Positions 3,835 through 10,108 of a stretch of DNA of 10,108 nucleotides are shown here, in pieces (positions within the stretch are counted from its first letter, which is position 1; the number at the start of each line of letters is the position of its first letter). Origin of the DNA: DASPXY01 sp038227745 (GTDB lineage: Bacteria; Planctomycetota; Planctomycetia; Gemmatales; Gemmataceae); NCBI GenBank assembly GCA_038227745.1, contig JBBRPS010000348.1, positions 1 through 10,108 of the forward strand, in the 5' to 3' direction. The notes beneath the pieces were generated by a model. That model was given only the letters and a program-made list of their open reading frames with translations. It was not told where the DNA came from and ran no database searches. Both the position numbers and the translations under genes were made by a program.

Positions 3835-6588
3835 TCACGGACTCGGGCCGGCGAAAACGGCATCCAGGGCGTCGGTCCGCCGCGCCCCGGCAGCGAGGGT
3901 GTCGTCCATCAGGTTGTTGACGTGGTTCGCGGTGCTCAGGTCGCCTCGCCCCGCGATGTGGCCCATCTCGTGCAATATTACCGTTAACAGGTCCATGTGG
4001 CCACCGACCGGCCCGCCGGGGAGAGCGACCAGTGCCCCCGTTCGGTCCCTGGTGAACTCCTCGTCTCGCAGAGGAGTCGGATCGACGAACCAGCCGTAAC
4101 CGGCCCCATTGTCATCGATCACCACCCTGTGAGCGCGGGCGTAAGCGTAACCCAGCGTCGGCCCCGCCAGCCGGCCGACTTCGTAGTCGATCGAACCCAG
4201 CCGCGCCAGCACCGCAGGACTGGCGCCCGCCTCCCGCAGCCGCGCCAGTGCCGCCGCGACGGTTCCCTGGAGTTCCTGCTCCGTGAGCGATCCCGTGCCG
4301 GTGGCGGCGTGTACGGCGCCGCCGGCCGCGCGCTCGACCTGTCCCTTTGGCAGGGCAGACGGAGCATCCCAGTGACCGGCCACGTAGTTCCATCGCGCCG
4401 CGCCGTACGGGAAGACGGCGACATCGGCAGCGCCGGGAGAGTTCTCGTTGCGCAGGGACCAGGTGCCCGTTTTCGGATCGACCACGCCGACGGTGGTCGT
4501 GCCGTTGTTGGTCCAGTCGCCGACCACCGGGACCGCGCCCGGGGCGCCGTACCGGAAGGCGGGAATGGTCGGCGCCCCCGCGGAGTTGCTGTCGCGCAGA
4601 TACCAGGTTTCGGTCGAGGGATCGACCACGCCGACGGTCGTCACGCCGTCGCCGCGCCAGTCGCCGGTCACGGGCAGCCAGCCCGCGCCGCCGTAACGGA
4701 AGACGCCGGCGTCGGGCGGCCCCGGACTGTCCTCGTTGCGCAGGTACCAGGTGCCGGTGCTGGGGTCGAACGTGCCGATGCCGGTGTGGCCGGTGCCGTT
4801 CCAGTCGCCGACTACCGGGATCCAGCCCGGCGCCCCGTAAGCGAAGGGGGCGGCCACGTCCGCGGGGCCGGCGCTGTTCTCGTTGCGCAGATACCAGACC
4901 CCTTTCGGATCGACCACGCCGACGGTGGTCGTGCCGTCGCCGTTCCAGTCCCCCACGACCGGCTTCCAGCCGCGCCCGCCGTACACGAAGACGCCGGCGT
5001 CGGCCGCGCCCGGGCCGAACCCGTTGCGCAGATGCCAGGTGGCGAAACCGGGGTCGAAGGCGCCGACGGTATCCACCGTCGTCAGGCCCACAGGGGCGGT
5101 GAGGCCGCCTCCGGCCCGGAACACACGGTCCCCTTCCCCGGGCTGGATGATGCCGTTGGCCGGCGCGCCCGAACCGGCGGCCCCGGCGGCGCCTCCCGGG
5201 CTGTCGGCGGCCACGTCCCGGGTAAACGTGGCAGCGTTGAGGGTAACGCTCCCCCCCGCGATGAAGAGGGCGGCCCCCTGGGACAGACCGCCGCTGCCGC
5301 CGCGCCCGCCGCCGCCGTCCGGGCTGCCAGTGCCGGGGTCGCCGCCCGCGCCGCCGGTGCCGCCCTGGGTGCGGTTGCCGGAGAGTGTCGCGTTGGCAAG
5401 GGTCACCAGGCCGCCGCCGACGTACAGGCCGCCGCCCTGGCCCCGCCCGCCGACGCCGCCGACGCCGCCGACGCCGCCCCTGTCCTGCGGCCCCGCGGCA
5501 CGGAGCGAACCACTCCCCCCCCCACCGCCCCCACCGCCGCTGCCGCCGCTGCCGCCGTTGAAGCCGCCGGAGCAGCCACAACCCCCCGTGCCCGCCGGCC
5601 CGACGGTGCCCACCGGGCCGACCGTGCCCACCGGGCCGACCGTACCCACCGGCCCCGTCGTGAATCCACCTGGGCCGACGGTGCCCACCGGCCCCGTCGT
5701 GAATCCACCTGGGCCGCCCGTCAGAAACGGCCCGGTAGTCACGACCGCGCCGCCGGTCCTGGGGGGGACATTCTTCAGGCCCCCATGACCGCCGGCCCCG
5801 CCATTGCCACCCCGGGCAGTGTTGGAGGCGAGCGTGCTCCCGCTGAGGGACAGGGACCCGCCCGCAATGTACAGCCCAGCCCCCAGGGCCGCGCCCCCGC
5901 CCTGTCCGGCGGCGCCCGCCTGGCCGCTGCCGCCGGCGGCCCCGGCGACCCCGGCGCCGCCGAGCGCCTCGTTGCCCGCAATCGTACTGCCGGTGATCTT
6001 CAGCGTGCCGATCGAGTAAATCCCGCCGCCGAACGCATCGCCGCCCGGCGGGGCCTGGACCGTGTTGCCCGCGACAAAGACCGAATTGAGGGTGACGTTG
6101 CCGCCGTTGTTGAGCAGTCCGGCGCCGCGAGCGCCGGCGCCGCTGACACTCCCCCCGTTGGTGGCGAACCCGCGGGTGATCGCCAGCTTCGCCAGGGTCA
6201 CCCGCACGCCGCCGACCACCTCGAAGACGCGGCTGGCGCCGGCCGCGTCGATGATGCTCTGTCCCGTGCCCTGGATCGTGAGCGCGTGGCCGACCCCCGT
6301 CAGGGCCAGCTCGCTCCCTGCCGAAGGCGACAGCGTGTACGTGCCGGCCGCGAGCTGGATGGTGTTGTCCTGGCCGTTGCTGTTGGCTTGCAGGATGGCG
6401 TTGCGCAGGGTGCCGGCGCCCGTGCCGTCCGCGAATGTCGTGGGGGTGAAGGTGGCCGGGACCGTGCGGTCCTCCAGGGGTTCGACCAGGGGCTTGTACG
6501 AGGCGCGCCAGGCATTCCGAGTTACGGGAGCACGGCGCGGCGAAGAGACGAGGCGAGGATTCCGCGAATGGGAAGTGAACCGCCACAT
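3835..6588 (-). CDS. Large surface protein: LEDR-type N-terminus, beta-helix, 48-residue repeats, metzincin-like protease end
   Basis: A 917-residue protein. The start at 6588 has AGGAGG 8 bases upstream. An Arg-rich leader (1-34) precedes VEPLEDRTVPA (35-45), the motif found near the N-terminus of giant planctomycete surface proteins and thought to mark export. Residues 46-205 (GTLRNAILQAN, TIQGTG, GGGIYSIGTLKITGS) resemble a parallel beta-helix of the pectate-lyase/Pmp type, as does a later piece at 385-455. Between them lie Gly-rich and collagen-like tracts with a Cys-Gly-Cys (337-339). Five 48-residue repeats follow (508-741), each with VVGDWNGDGTTTVGVVDP-like and WYLRNENS-like parts, close to FG-GAP/VCBS repeats; the D-x-N-G-D-G loop may bind calcium. 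The C-terminal 175 residues hold HEMGHIAGRGD (873-883), a zinc-binding HExxHxxGxxD, with a possible Met-turn at Met894 (NNLMDDTL). A cell-surface or secreted protease or adhesin is likely; the substrate is unknown. Confidence 0.88.
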   Translation of the reverse strand: MWRFTSHSRNPRLVSSPRRAPVTRNAWRASYKPLVEPLEDRTVPATFTPTTFADGTGAGTLRNAILQANSNGQDNTIQLAAGTYTLSPSAGSELALTGVGHALTIQGTGQSIIDAAGASRVFEVVGGVRVTLAKLAITRGFATNGGSVSGAGARGAGLLNNGGNVTLNSVFVAGNTVQAPPGGDAFGGGIYSIGTLKITGSTIAGNEALGGAGVAGAAGGSGQAGAAGQGGGAALGAGLYIAGGSLSLSGSTLASNTARGGNGGAGGHGGLKNVPPRTGGAVVTTGPFLTGGPGGFTTGPVGTVGPGGFTTGPVGTVGPVGTVGPVGTVGPAGTGGCGCSGGFNGGSGGSGGGGGGGGSGSLRAAGPQDRGGVGGVGGVGGRGQGGGLYVGGGLVTLANATLSGNRTQGGTGGAGGDPGTGSPDGGGGRGGSGGLSQGAALFIAGGSVTLNAATFTRDVAADSPGGAAGAAGSGAPANGIIQPGEGDRVFRAGGGLTAPVGLTTVDTVGAFDPGFATWHLRNGFGPGAADAGVFVYGGRGWKPVVGDWNGDGTTTVGVVDPKGVWYLRNENSAGPADVAAPFAYGAPGWIPVVGDWNGTGHTGIGTFDPSTGTWYLRNEDSPGPPDAGVFRYGGAGWLPVTGDWRGDGVTTVGVVDPSTETWYLRDSNSAGAPTIPAFRYGAPGAVPVVGDWTNNGTTTVGVVDPKTGTWSLRNENSPGAADVAVFPYGAARWNYVAGHWDAPSALPKGQVERAAGGAVHAATGTGSLTEQELQGTVAAALARLREAGASPAVLARLGSIDYEVGRLAGPTLGYAYARAHRVVIDDNGAGYGWFVDPTPLRDEEFTRDRTGALVALPGGPVGGHMDLLTVILHEMGHIAGRGDLSTANHVNNLMDDTLAAGARRTDALDAVFAGPSP
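4366..5067 (-). repeat. Five tandem 144-bp repeats coding FG-GAP-like units
   Basis: The block codes five units of exactly 48 residues; the conserved Asp of the VVDP/AFDP motif falls at residues 512, 560, 608, 656 and 704. The DNA shows the same period, for example the CTCGTTGCGCAG-like segment near 4441, 4585, 4729, 4873 and 5017. Units differ at many bases but there are no insertions or deletions, as expected for blades of a repeat fold under length constraint. The fifth unit is degenerate at its end (YVAGHWD). Confidence 0.85.
5601..5723 (-). repeat. Collagen-like short tandem repeats in the surface protein gene
   Basis: An 18-bp unit coding GTVGPV repeats at 5609, 5627 and 5645 (the shared CCCACC marks the period), next to two near-identical 39-bp units that code GGFTTGPVGTVGP (offset 39 bases, from 5645 and 5684). 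The protein reads as Gly-X-Y triplets. Such tracts change length easily by slippage, so copy number may differ between strains. Confidence 0.8.
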
Positions 6589-6744
6589 GGGCAGGCCCTC
6601 CTGTTCCTCACGAGGCGGTGCCGATGCTGGCCCCGGCCTTCGAGAGAGGACGTTGGTAGGAAGGAGCCGCAGCGACTGTCCGATCCGTGGGACGGCGGTC
6701 TGAAGTTGTCGCTGTCTTCCCGGGTGGGTTCCGTAAGTGAGGGG

Positions 6745-6793
6745 GGAACGACAAGGAGGACGTTCCTCACCCGCTGCCGGGGGAACGTCCTCC
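6745..6793. promoter_or_regulatory. Competing hairpins built from three GGAACG boxes
   Basis: GGAGGACGTTCC (6755-6766) pairs perfectly over 12 bp with GGAACGTCCTCC (6782-6793); inside its loop CCCG-CTGC-CGGG (6770-6781) forms a second stem. The same CGTTCC (6761-6766) can instead pair with GGAACG at 6745-6750, so two structures exclude each other. It lies about 160-200 bases upstream of the surface protein start, so it could be a leader attenuator, a multi-site operator, or a terminator of the TPR-sulfotransferase transcript. No T-run follows on either strand. The pairing is certain, the role is inferred. Confidence 0.5.
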
Positions 6794-7019
6794 ATCGTTT
6801 CCCGCTGCCGGCACGGTCACCGCCCTGTGACGCACAAACCCAGGGAGGCCTCCGTGCCAGCTCCTCGTGAGCACGCACAGTTCAACGCATGCCCACGGAT
6901 TGATTTATGCCGTTTGACATTGCAAGAACTGTGCCGCTCGATCGAGAAGAGCAAACCACCGCGTTATCCGCGGACGGGCAGTAAAATTGGCCCGGAAGGC
7001 ACCCCGGAACGGCGGGAGC

Positions 7020-7056
7020 CTGGGTGTTTGCTCCCCACCCCGGTGATTTATTCACC
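7020..7056 (-). repeat. 37-bp direct repeat, copy 1
   Basis: This segment equals 7093-7129 except for one base (36 of 37 identical), 73 bases apart start to start. It contains two small stems in a row on the plus strand, GGGTG...CACCC (7022-7026/7036-7040) and GGTGA-TTTAT-TCACC (7042-7056). The minus strand reads GGTGAATAAATCACC then GGGGTGGGGAGC. It is likely a dispersed intergenic repeat or a 3' RNA structure. Confidence 0.75.
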
Positions 7057-7092
7057 TCCCTCATTTGTTAGCGGGAGAATCGCGATGTTCGG

Positions 7093-7129
7093 CTGGGTGT
7101 TTGCTCCCCACCCCGGTGGTTTATTCACC
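7093..7129 (-). repeat. 37-bp direct repeat, copy 2, holding the stop codon of the TPR gene
   Basis: Second copy of the 37-bp repeat. On the minus strand it starts GGTGAATAA, which supplies the last codons (Gly-Glu) and the TAA stop of the TPR-sulfotransferase gene at 7121-7123. The single difference from copy 1 (G for A at 7119) turns one A-T pair of the small stem into a G-T pair, so the fold would survive in RNA of the plus sense. Possible terminator or 3' end element of the TPR gene. Confidence 0.75.
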
Positions 7130-9319
7130 AGGATGCCCTGGCCCGGAAGGGGACTCCAGTTGCCGGAAGAGCTGGGCGAGCGCCGGCTCGTAGTTCTTCC
7201 AGCGGGCCACCGAGCGCGTGTGGACCGGCTCGCGCACCTGGGCGACGCTCGCCGTGCGGATCGGTCGCGACGTCTTGTGGAAAGCCAGACACGCCGGCTC
7301 CCAGTCCAGACCGCACCAGGCGACCAGGCGGCGGGCCACGCCCTCCAGGTCACTCACCGTCTCCTCGTAGTCCACCTCGAACAGCTCGACGGGCCGGACA
7401 GCGCGCCAGTGGTCCATAAGGCGACGGTAGTCGCGGAAACGGACGGCGATGTGCTCCGGGTCGGCGGCCCAGCGGATGTGGCGGAAATTGGTCATCCAGC
7501 ACGAGACGGCCACGTCGCGCAGGTCGCGGCGGCAGTGGATGAACCGGGCCCGGGGAAACAGAGTACCCAGCAAGCCAAGGTACAGGTAGTTGTCCGGCAT
7601 CTTGTCCACGACGCGGAGGGCACTGGCGTTCAGTTCGCGCAGCCGGGCCAGGTGCCACTCGGCGAGCTGCCGCGTGGCCTCCCGGCCGAGGTGGGCGAGG
7701 GCCTCGACCGGCGTGCCGTCCCGGTTCAGCACGCCGGGCAGGGCCTCAAAGGAGTCGCGGGCGCAGGTCAGCTCGCCGGCGCCGTGGACGCGCGAATGGC
7801 TGGCCAGGATCTGCTCGGTGAGCGTGGTGCCGGAGCGCGGCAGGCCCACGATGAAGACCGGCACCTCGGTGTCCAGTCCGAAGCCGCGCACGCGCGCGAA
7901 GAACTCCGGCGTGAAGGCACCGATCAGGTCATCGACGAACCTGCTGTGCGCCCGCGGTTCGTAAGACATCCCCTGCTTTTGCCACAGGGCCAGGCAGAGG
8001 GCGTTGGCCCGCCGCAGGTGCTCGGCGGCCTCGGCGTAGGCGCCGGTGGCGTCGAGGGCGTGGGCAATGCCGAAGTGCAGGGCCAGGCGCTTGCCGGGGG
8101 CCAGGTGCGGGCGGCCGAGTAGGAGGCGCATGGCCTGCAGGTCCTCCGGCGGCAGCCGGCCGCGCAGCAGGGTGGCCATGAGGGAATAGGCGGCGGCGTG
8201 CCCCGGGTCGCGCCGCAGCGCTTCGCGAAAGGCGGTCAGCGCCTCGTCGAACGAGCCGAGTTCTTCGAGGATATTGCCGAGGTTGCAATAGCCCGTGGCG
8301 AAGTCGGGTTTGAGCCGGAGCACCGCGCGGTACTCGGCCACCGCGTCCTGGAAATTCCCCTGCTCGTGGAGGACGAAGCCCAGCCCATTGTGCGCCTCGG
8401 CGTACTGCGGCTCGAGCTGCAGGGCGAGTCGGTAGCGGGCGACGGCGGCGTTGAAGTCTCCTTGCTCCTCCAGGGCGCTCGCCAGGTTGCAGACGATCCG
8501 CACCGAGTTCGGTTCGCGCTGCAGGCCCTGCTGATACCAGGCGATGGCTTCCTGGAGATGGCCTTCCTCCTGCAGGGCCTGGCCCACGTTGTTGTAAGTT
8601 AGCGGTAGGTCCGGGTTGAGCCGGAGCGCCTCCGCGTAGCAGGCCCGGGCCTCGGTCAGTTGCCCCAGCTCGCGCAGGACGTTGCCCAGGTTGTTGTGGG
8701 CCTCGGGCAGGTCGGGGCGGAGGCGGACCGCTTCCCGGCAGTGGGCCAGCGCTTGCTCCGCCTGGTACTGCTCCAGCAGGAGCTGGCCGAGGTTGCTGTG
8801 GGCTTCGGCCAGTCCGGGGGCGAGCTGCACCGCCCGGCGGAAGGCGGCGAGCGCCTCGGCCGTGGCCCCGCGAAGTCGGAGCGCGTTGCCGAGGTTGTTG
8901 TGGATCATGGCGTCGTCGGGCCTGACGCGCAGTGCGGCCTGAAACTGCAGGGCCGCCGCGGCCGCATCGCCCTGGGCGAGCAGCGCCATGCCGAGGTTGT
9001 TGGCGGCCTCGGGGGAGTCCGGCTGAAGTGCGAGGGCAGTGCGGCAGCAGGCGACCGCCCGTTCGAGCTGGCCGGTGGCGCGGTAGACTTCCGCCAGGTT
9101 CGCATAGTAAGGGGCGACGCCGGGCTGCAGCGCGATGGCCCGCCCGATCAACTCACCGGCCTGCCGGTTGTCGCCCTGCTGATGGGCCACCACGCCCAGG
9201 AGGTGCAGGGCGTCGGCGTGGCCGGGGTCGTCGGCGAGGATGGCACGGTAGATCTCCGCAGCCCGATTGAGGCGGCCGCTGAGGTGATGCTCGAGGGCGC
9301 TCGCGAAGTCGTTTGGCAT
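7121..9319 (-). CDS. TPR-repeat protein with C-terminal sulfotransferase domain
   Basis: A 732-residue protein. Ten consecutive TPR units, each exactly 34 residues, run from 33 to 372, with the typical NNLG...A...A...P pattern; a weaker helical part follows to about 475. The C-terminal domain is a PAPS-dependent sulfotransferase: FIVGLPRSGTTLTEQIL (489-505) is the 5'-phosphosulfate loop and CRRDLRDVAVSCW (596-608) is the 3'-phosphate binding part. This TPR-sulfotransferase design is common in bacteria, where the substrate is mostly unknown; the closest known relatives in fold are tyrosylprotein sulfotransferases. I chose ATG 9319 because MPNDFASALEHHLSGRLNRA leads straight into the first TPR; the upstream AAGGA is 15-20 bases away and weak, while the longer frame to 9553 crosses the conserved promoter element of the divergent gene. 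No signal peptide is seen, so it probably acts in the cytoplasm. The stop lies inside a 37-bp repeat. Confidence 0.92.
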   Translation of the reverse strand: MPNDFASALEHHLSGRLNRAAEIYRAILADDPGHADALHLLGVVAHQQGDNRQAGELIGRAIALQPGVAPYYANLAEVYRATGQLERAVACCRTALALQPDSPEAANNLGMALLAQGDAAAAALQFQAALRVRPDDAMIHNNLGNALRLRGATAEALAAFRRAVQLAPGLAEAHSNLGQLLLEQYQAEQALAHCREAVRLRPDLPEAHNNLGNVLRELGQLTEARACYAEALRLNPDLPLTYNNVGQALQEEGHLQEAIAWYQQGLQREPNSVRIVCNLASALEEQGDFNAAVARYRLALQLEPQYAEAHNGLGFVLHEQGNFQDAVAEYRAVLRLKPDFATGYCNLGNILEELGSFDEALTAFREALRRDPGHAAAYSLMATLLRGRLPPEDLQAMRLLLGRPHLAPGKRLALHFGIAHALDATGAYAEAAEHLRRANALCLALWQKQGMSYEPRAHSRFVDDLIGAFTPEFFARVRGFGLDTEVPVFIVGLPRSGTTLTEQILASHSRVHGAGELTCARDSFEALPGVLNRDGTPVEALAHLGREATRQLAEWHLARLRELNASALRVVDKMPDNYLYLGLLGTLFPRARFIHCRRDLRDVAVSCWMTNFRHIRWAADPEHIAVRFRDYRRLMDHWRAVRPVELFEVDYEETVSDLEGVARRLVAWCGLDWEPACLAFHKTSRPIRTASVAQVREPVHTRSVARWKNYEPALAQLFRQLESPSGPGHPGE
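8204..9223 (-). repeat. Ten 102-bp TPR-coding units
   Basis: The block codes ten 34-residue TPR units without a single length change. Units three to six (residues 101-236) are closest to each other, with repeated AHNNLGN-like and A.RL.P-like segments, which suggests internal duplication. Confidence 0.85.
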
Positions 9320-9440
9320 GAGCGGCGGCTGGAAGATCCTTGCCCGGGGCTGCGACTCCGTCGGGGACGCTTCCGGGCAATCGATCGCGACGGCGATACT
9401 TGATTTTACCCCGTCCGGCAGGATGGGACAACGAGGCCTG

Positions 9441-9459
9441 CCGCGGGCGCGCCCCGCGG
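9441..9459. other. GC hairpin upstream of element copy B
   Basis: CCGCGGG (9441-9447) pairs perfectly with CCCGCGG (9453-9459) over the loop CGCGC. It stands 18 bases before the TTTTT of copy B, as the hairpin at 2-25 stands 10 bases before that of copy A. No coding gene of the plus strand ends here, so a terminator role is not obvious; an insulator against read-through is possible. Confidence 0.45.
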
Positions 9460-9476
9460 TGCCGCTGATCCCGTCG

Positions 9477-9528
9477 GTTTTTCGTCGCTTTCCCTGCCGC
9501 GGATCGTTACAGTAAGAATCAGAATCCC
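9477..9528 (+). promoter_or_regulatory. Conserved 52-bp upstream element, copy B
   Basis: Partner of 35-86 with six mismatches and no gap. Core TTACAGTAAGAATCAG (9507-9522) is identical in both copies. It ends 42 bases before the ATG of the DUF1549 gene at 9571, close to the 34 bases in copy A. A similar element in front of two functionally unrelated genes suggests a common promoter class. Confidence 0.6.
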
Positions 9529-9570
9529 GCACGCCGCCGACCCTACCCGCCACGCTCCCCAGAGGCCCGC

Positions 9571-10108
9571 ATGGACCCGAAGAAGCTCCTCTGGCTCCCC
9601 CTGACGGCTCTCTTCGCCGCGTGTCCGCTCGCGGCAGCGGACGAGGACGCCGTCGCGCCCGTGAAGCCCGACCATTGGGCCTGGAAGGCCCCGGTCCGGC
9701 CCGCGGTCCCCGGCGTGCGCGACCGCGCCTGGGTCGCCAACCCCATCGACGCCTTCCTCCTCGCGAAGCTGGAGGCCGCCCGCCTCGCGCCCGCCGCGCC
9801 AGCCACCCGCGCGCAACTGCTGCGGCGCGTGACGTTCGACCTGATCGGCCTGCCGCCCACGCCCGCGGAGATCGACGCCTTCCGCGCCGACGCCTCGCCG
9901 CACGCCTGGGCGAAGGTCGTGGACCGGCTGCTGGCGTCGCCGCACTACGGCGAACGCTGGGGGCGGCACTGGCTCGACCTCGCCCGCTTCGCCGAGAGCA
10001 ACGGCTACGAGCACGACGAGGTCCGCCCCGGCGCCTGGCGCTACCGCGATTACGTCGTCCGCGCCTTCAACGCCGACAGGCCCTATGACCGCTTCCTCAA
10101 GGAGCAAA
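9571..10108 (+). CDS. DUF1549 (PSCyt2-type) secreted protein, 5' part
   Basis: The first 179 codons of a gene that runs off the window. The N-terminus MDPKKLLWLPLTALFAACPL followed by AAADE looks like a signal peptide, with cleavage likely after Ala23; Cys18 has Phe at -3, so a lipobox is doubtful. The DUF1549 signature follows: NPIDAFLLAKLEA (58-70), LLRRVTFDLIGLPPTPAEID (83-102) and YGERWGRHWLDLARFAESNG (126-145). In planctomycetes this domain normally continues into DUF1553 and often has a c-type cytochrome (PSCyt1) in front; no haem CxxCH occurs between the signal peptide and DUF1549 here. Such genes usually precede a DUF1501 gene; their role is unknown, with polysaccharide breakdown often suggested. 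AGAGG lies 5-6 bases before the ATG. Confidence 0.9.
   Translation, partial: MDPKKLLWLPLTALFAACPLAAADEDAVAPVKPDHWAWKAPVRPAVPGVRDRAWVANPIDAFLLAKLEAARLAPAAPATRAQLLRRVTFDLIGLPPTPAEIDAFRADASPHAWAKVVDRLLASPHYGERWGRHWLDLARFAESNGYEHDEVRPGAWRYRDYVVRAFNADRPYDRFLKEQ

Larger units (their letters stand above)
6589..7120. other. 532-bp intergenic region rich in inverted repeats, no gene seen
   Basis: The region lies between two minus-strand genes. Besides the hairpins and the 37-bp repeat listed separately, it holds a perfect 10-bp palindrome GGAGGCCTCC (6844-6853), a 9-bp inverted repeat GCACAGTTC (6875-6883) / GAACTGTGC (6926-6934) around an AT-richer stretch, and CCGCG-TTATC-CGCGG (6959-6973). A 60-codon open frame at 6882-7064 on the minus strand runs through the repeat and has no homologue that I recognise. 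The AT-rich part on the minus strand (TTCTTG, 15 bases, TAAATC near 6928-6902) could be a weak promoter of the surface protein gene. Confidence 0.5.
9320..9570. other. Divergent intergenic region between the TPR gene and the DUF1549 gene
   Basis: The 251-bp gap carries the regulatory signals of two divergent genes. The plus-strand side holds a GC hairpin and copy B of the conserved element. For the minus-strand gene, the only AT-rich stretch is around 9396-9410 (GGTAAAATCAAGTAT on the minus strand), which could hold a -10 box such as TAAAAT; no matching -35 is convincing. No gene is seen here. Confidence 0.45.

Noticed and set aside
5230..5800. Possible CRISPR-like array suggested by short GC repeats
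   Set aside because: The repeats are directly adjacent 18- and 39-bp in-frame units coding Gly-X-Y, with no unique spacers between them.
3997..6870. 957-codon plus-strand frame antisense to the surface protein gene
   Set aside because: It is the mirror of GC-rich repeat codons: composition is Arg/Ala/Pro/Gly throughout and no domain is visible. The minus strand has LEDR, repeat and HExxH motifs and a good ribosome binding site.
6882..7064. 60-codon minus-strand frame over the first 37-bp repeat
   Set aside because: No ribosome binding site and it depends on repeat sequence; more likely part of a non-coding element.
6737..8122. 461-codon plus-strand frame antisense to the TPR-sulfotransferase gene
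   Set aside because: It crosses the hairpin-rich intergenic region and mirrors conserved sulfotransferase codons; no motif of its own.
9621..10088. 155-codon plus-strand frame and long minus-strand frame near the right edge
   Set aside because: Both are shadows of the DUF1549 gene, which is open from 9571 to the window end in another frame and carries clear family motifs.

Overview
The window looks like chromosomal DNA of a GC-rich planctomycete, most likely of the Gemmata/Gemmataceae type. Three things suggest this: the partial gene at the right edge is a DUF1549 (PSCyt2-type) secreted protein, a family strongly expanded in Planctomycetes; the large gene in the middle has the VEPLEDRTVPA motif near its N-terminus, typical of very large cell-surface proteins of this group; and the ECF sigma fragment has the planctomycete style of region 2. 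No tRNA, rRNA, CRISPR array or complete mobile element is visible.

Layout from left to right. At 1-120 there is a strong GC hairpin and a 52-bp element that recurs near the right end. At 121-1389 (+) lies a radical SAM enzyme with a twitch/SPASM-like C-terminal part. At 1428-2289 (+) there is a scrambled stretch: an intact VapB-like antitoxin gene, a VapC (PIN) toxin gene cut after about 45 codons, a fragment of an ECF sigma factor gene, and a second, about 92% identical copy of the last third of a radical SAM gene. The last fragment ends tail-to-tail, with overlapping stop codons, against a zinc-ribbon membrane protein gene (2286-3398, -). At 3835-6588 (-) is a 917-residue surface protein with a beta-helix, Gly-rich and collagen-like tracts, five exact 48-residue repeats and a C-terminal metzincin-like zinc protease motif. 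At 7121-9319 (-) is a protein with ten exact 34-residue TPR units fused to a sulfotransferase domain. At 9571 (+) the DUF1549 gene begins and runs off the window.

The genes do not form one obvious operon; intergenic gaps are 250-530 bp and both strands are used. The more unusual content is in the non-coding and decayed parts: the mosaic of gene fragments at 1733-2289, the 52-bp element shared by the two plus-strand genes at 35-86 and 9477-9528, a 37-bp repeat pair that supplies the stop codon of the TPR-sulfotransferase gene, and competing hairpins upstream of the surface protein gene. I did not find a clear new defence or biosynthetic system; the shared upstream element and the dispersed repeat are the best leads.
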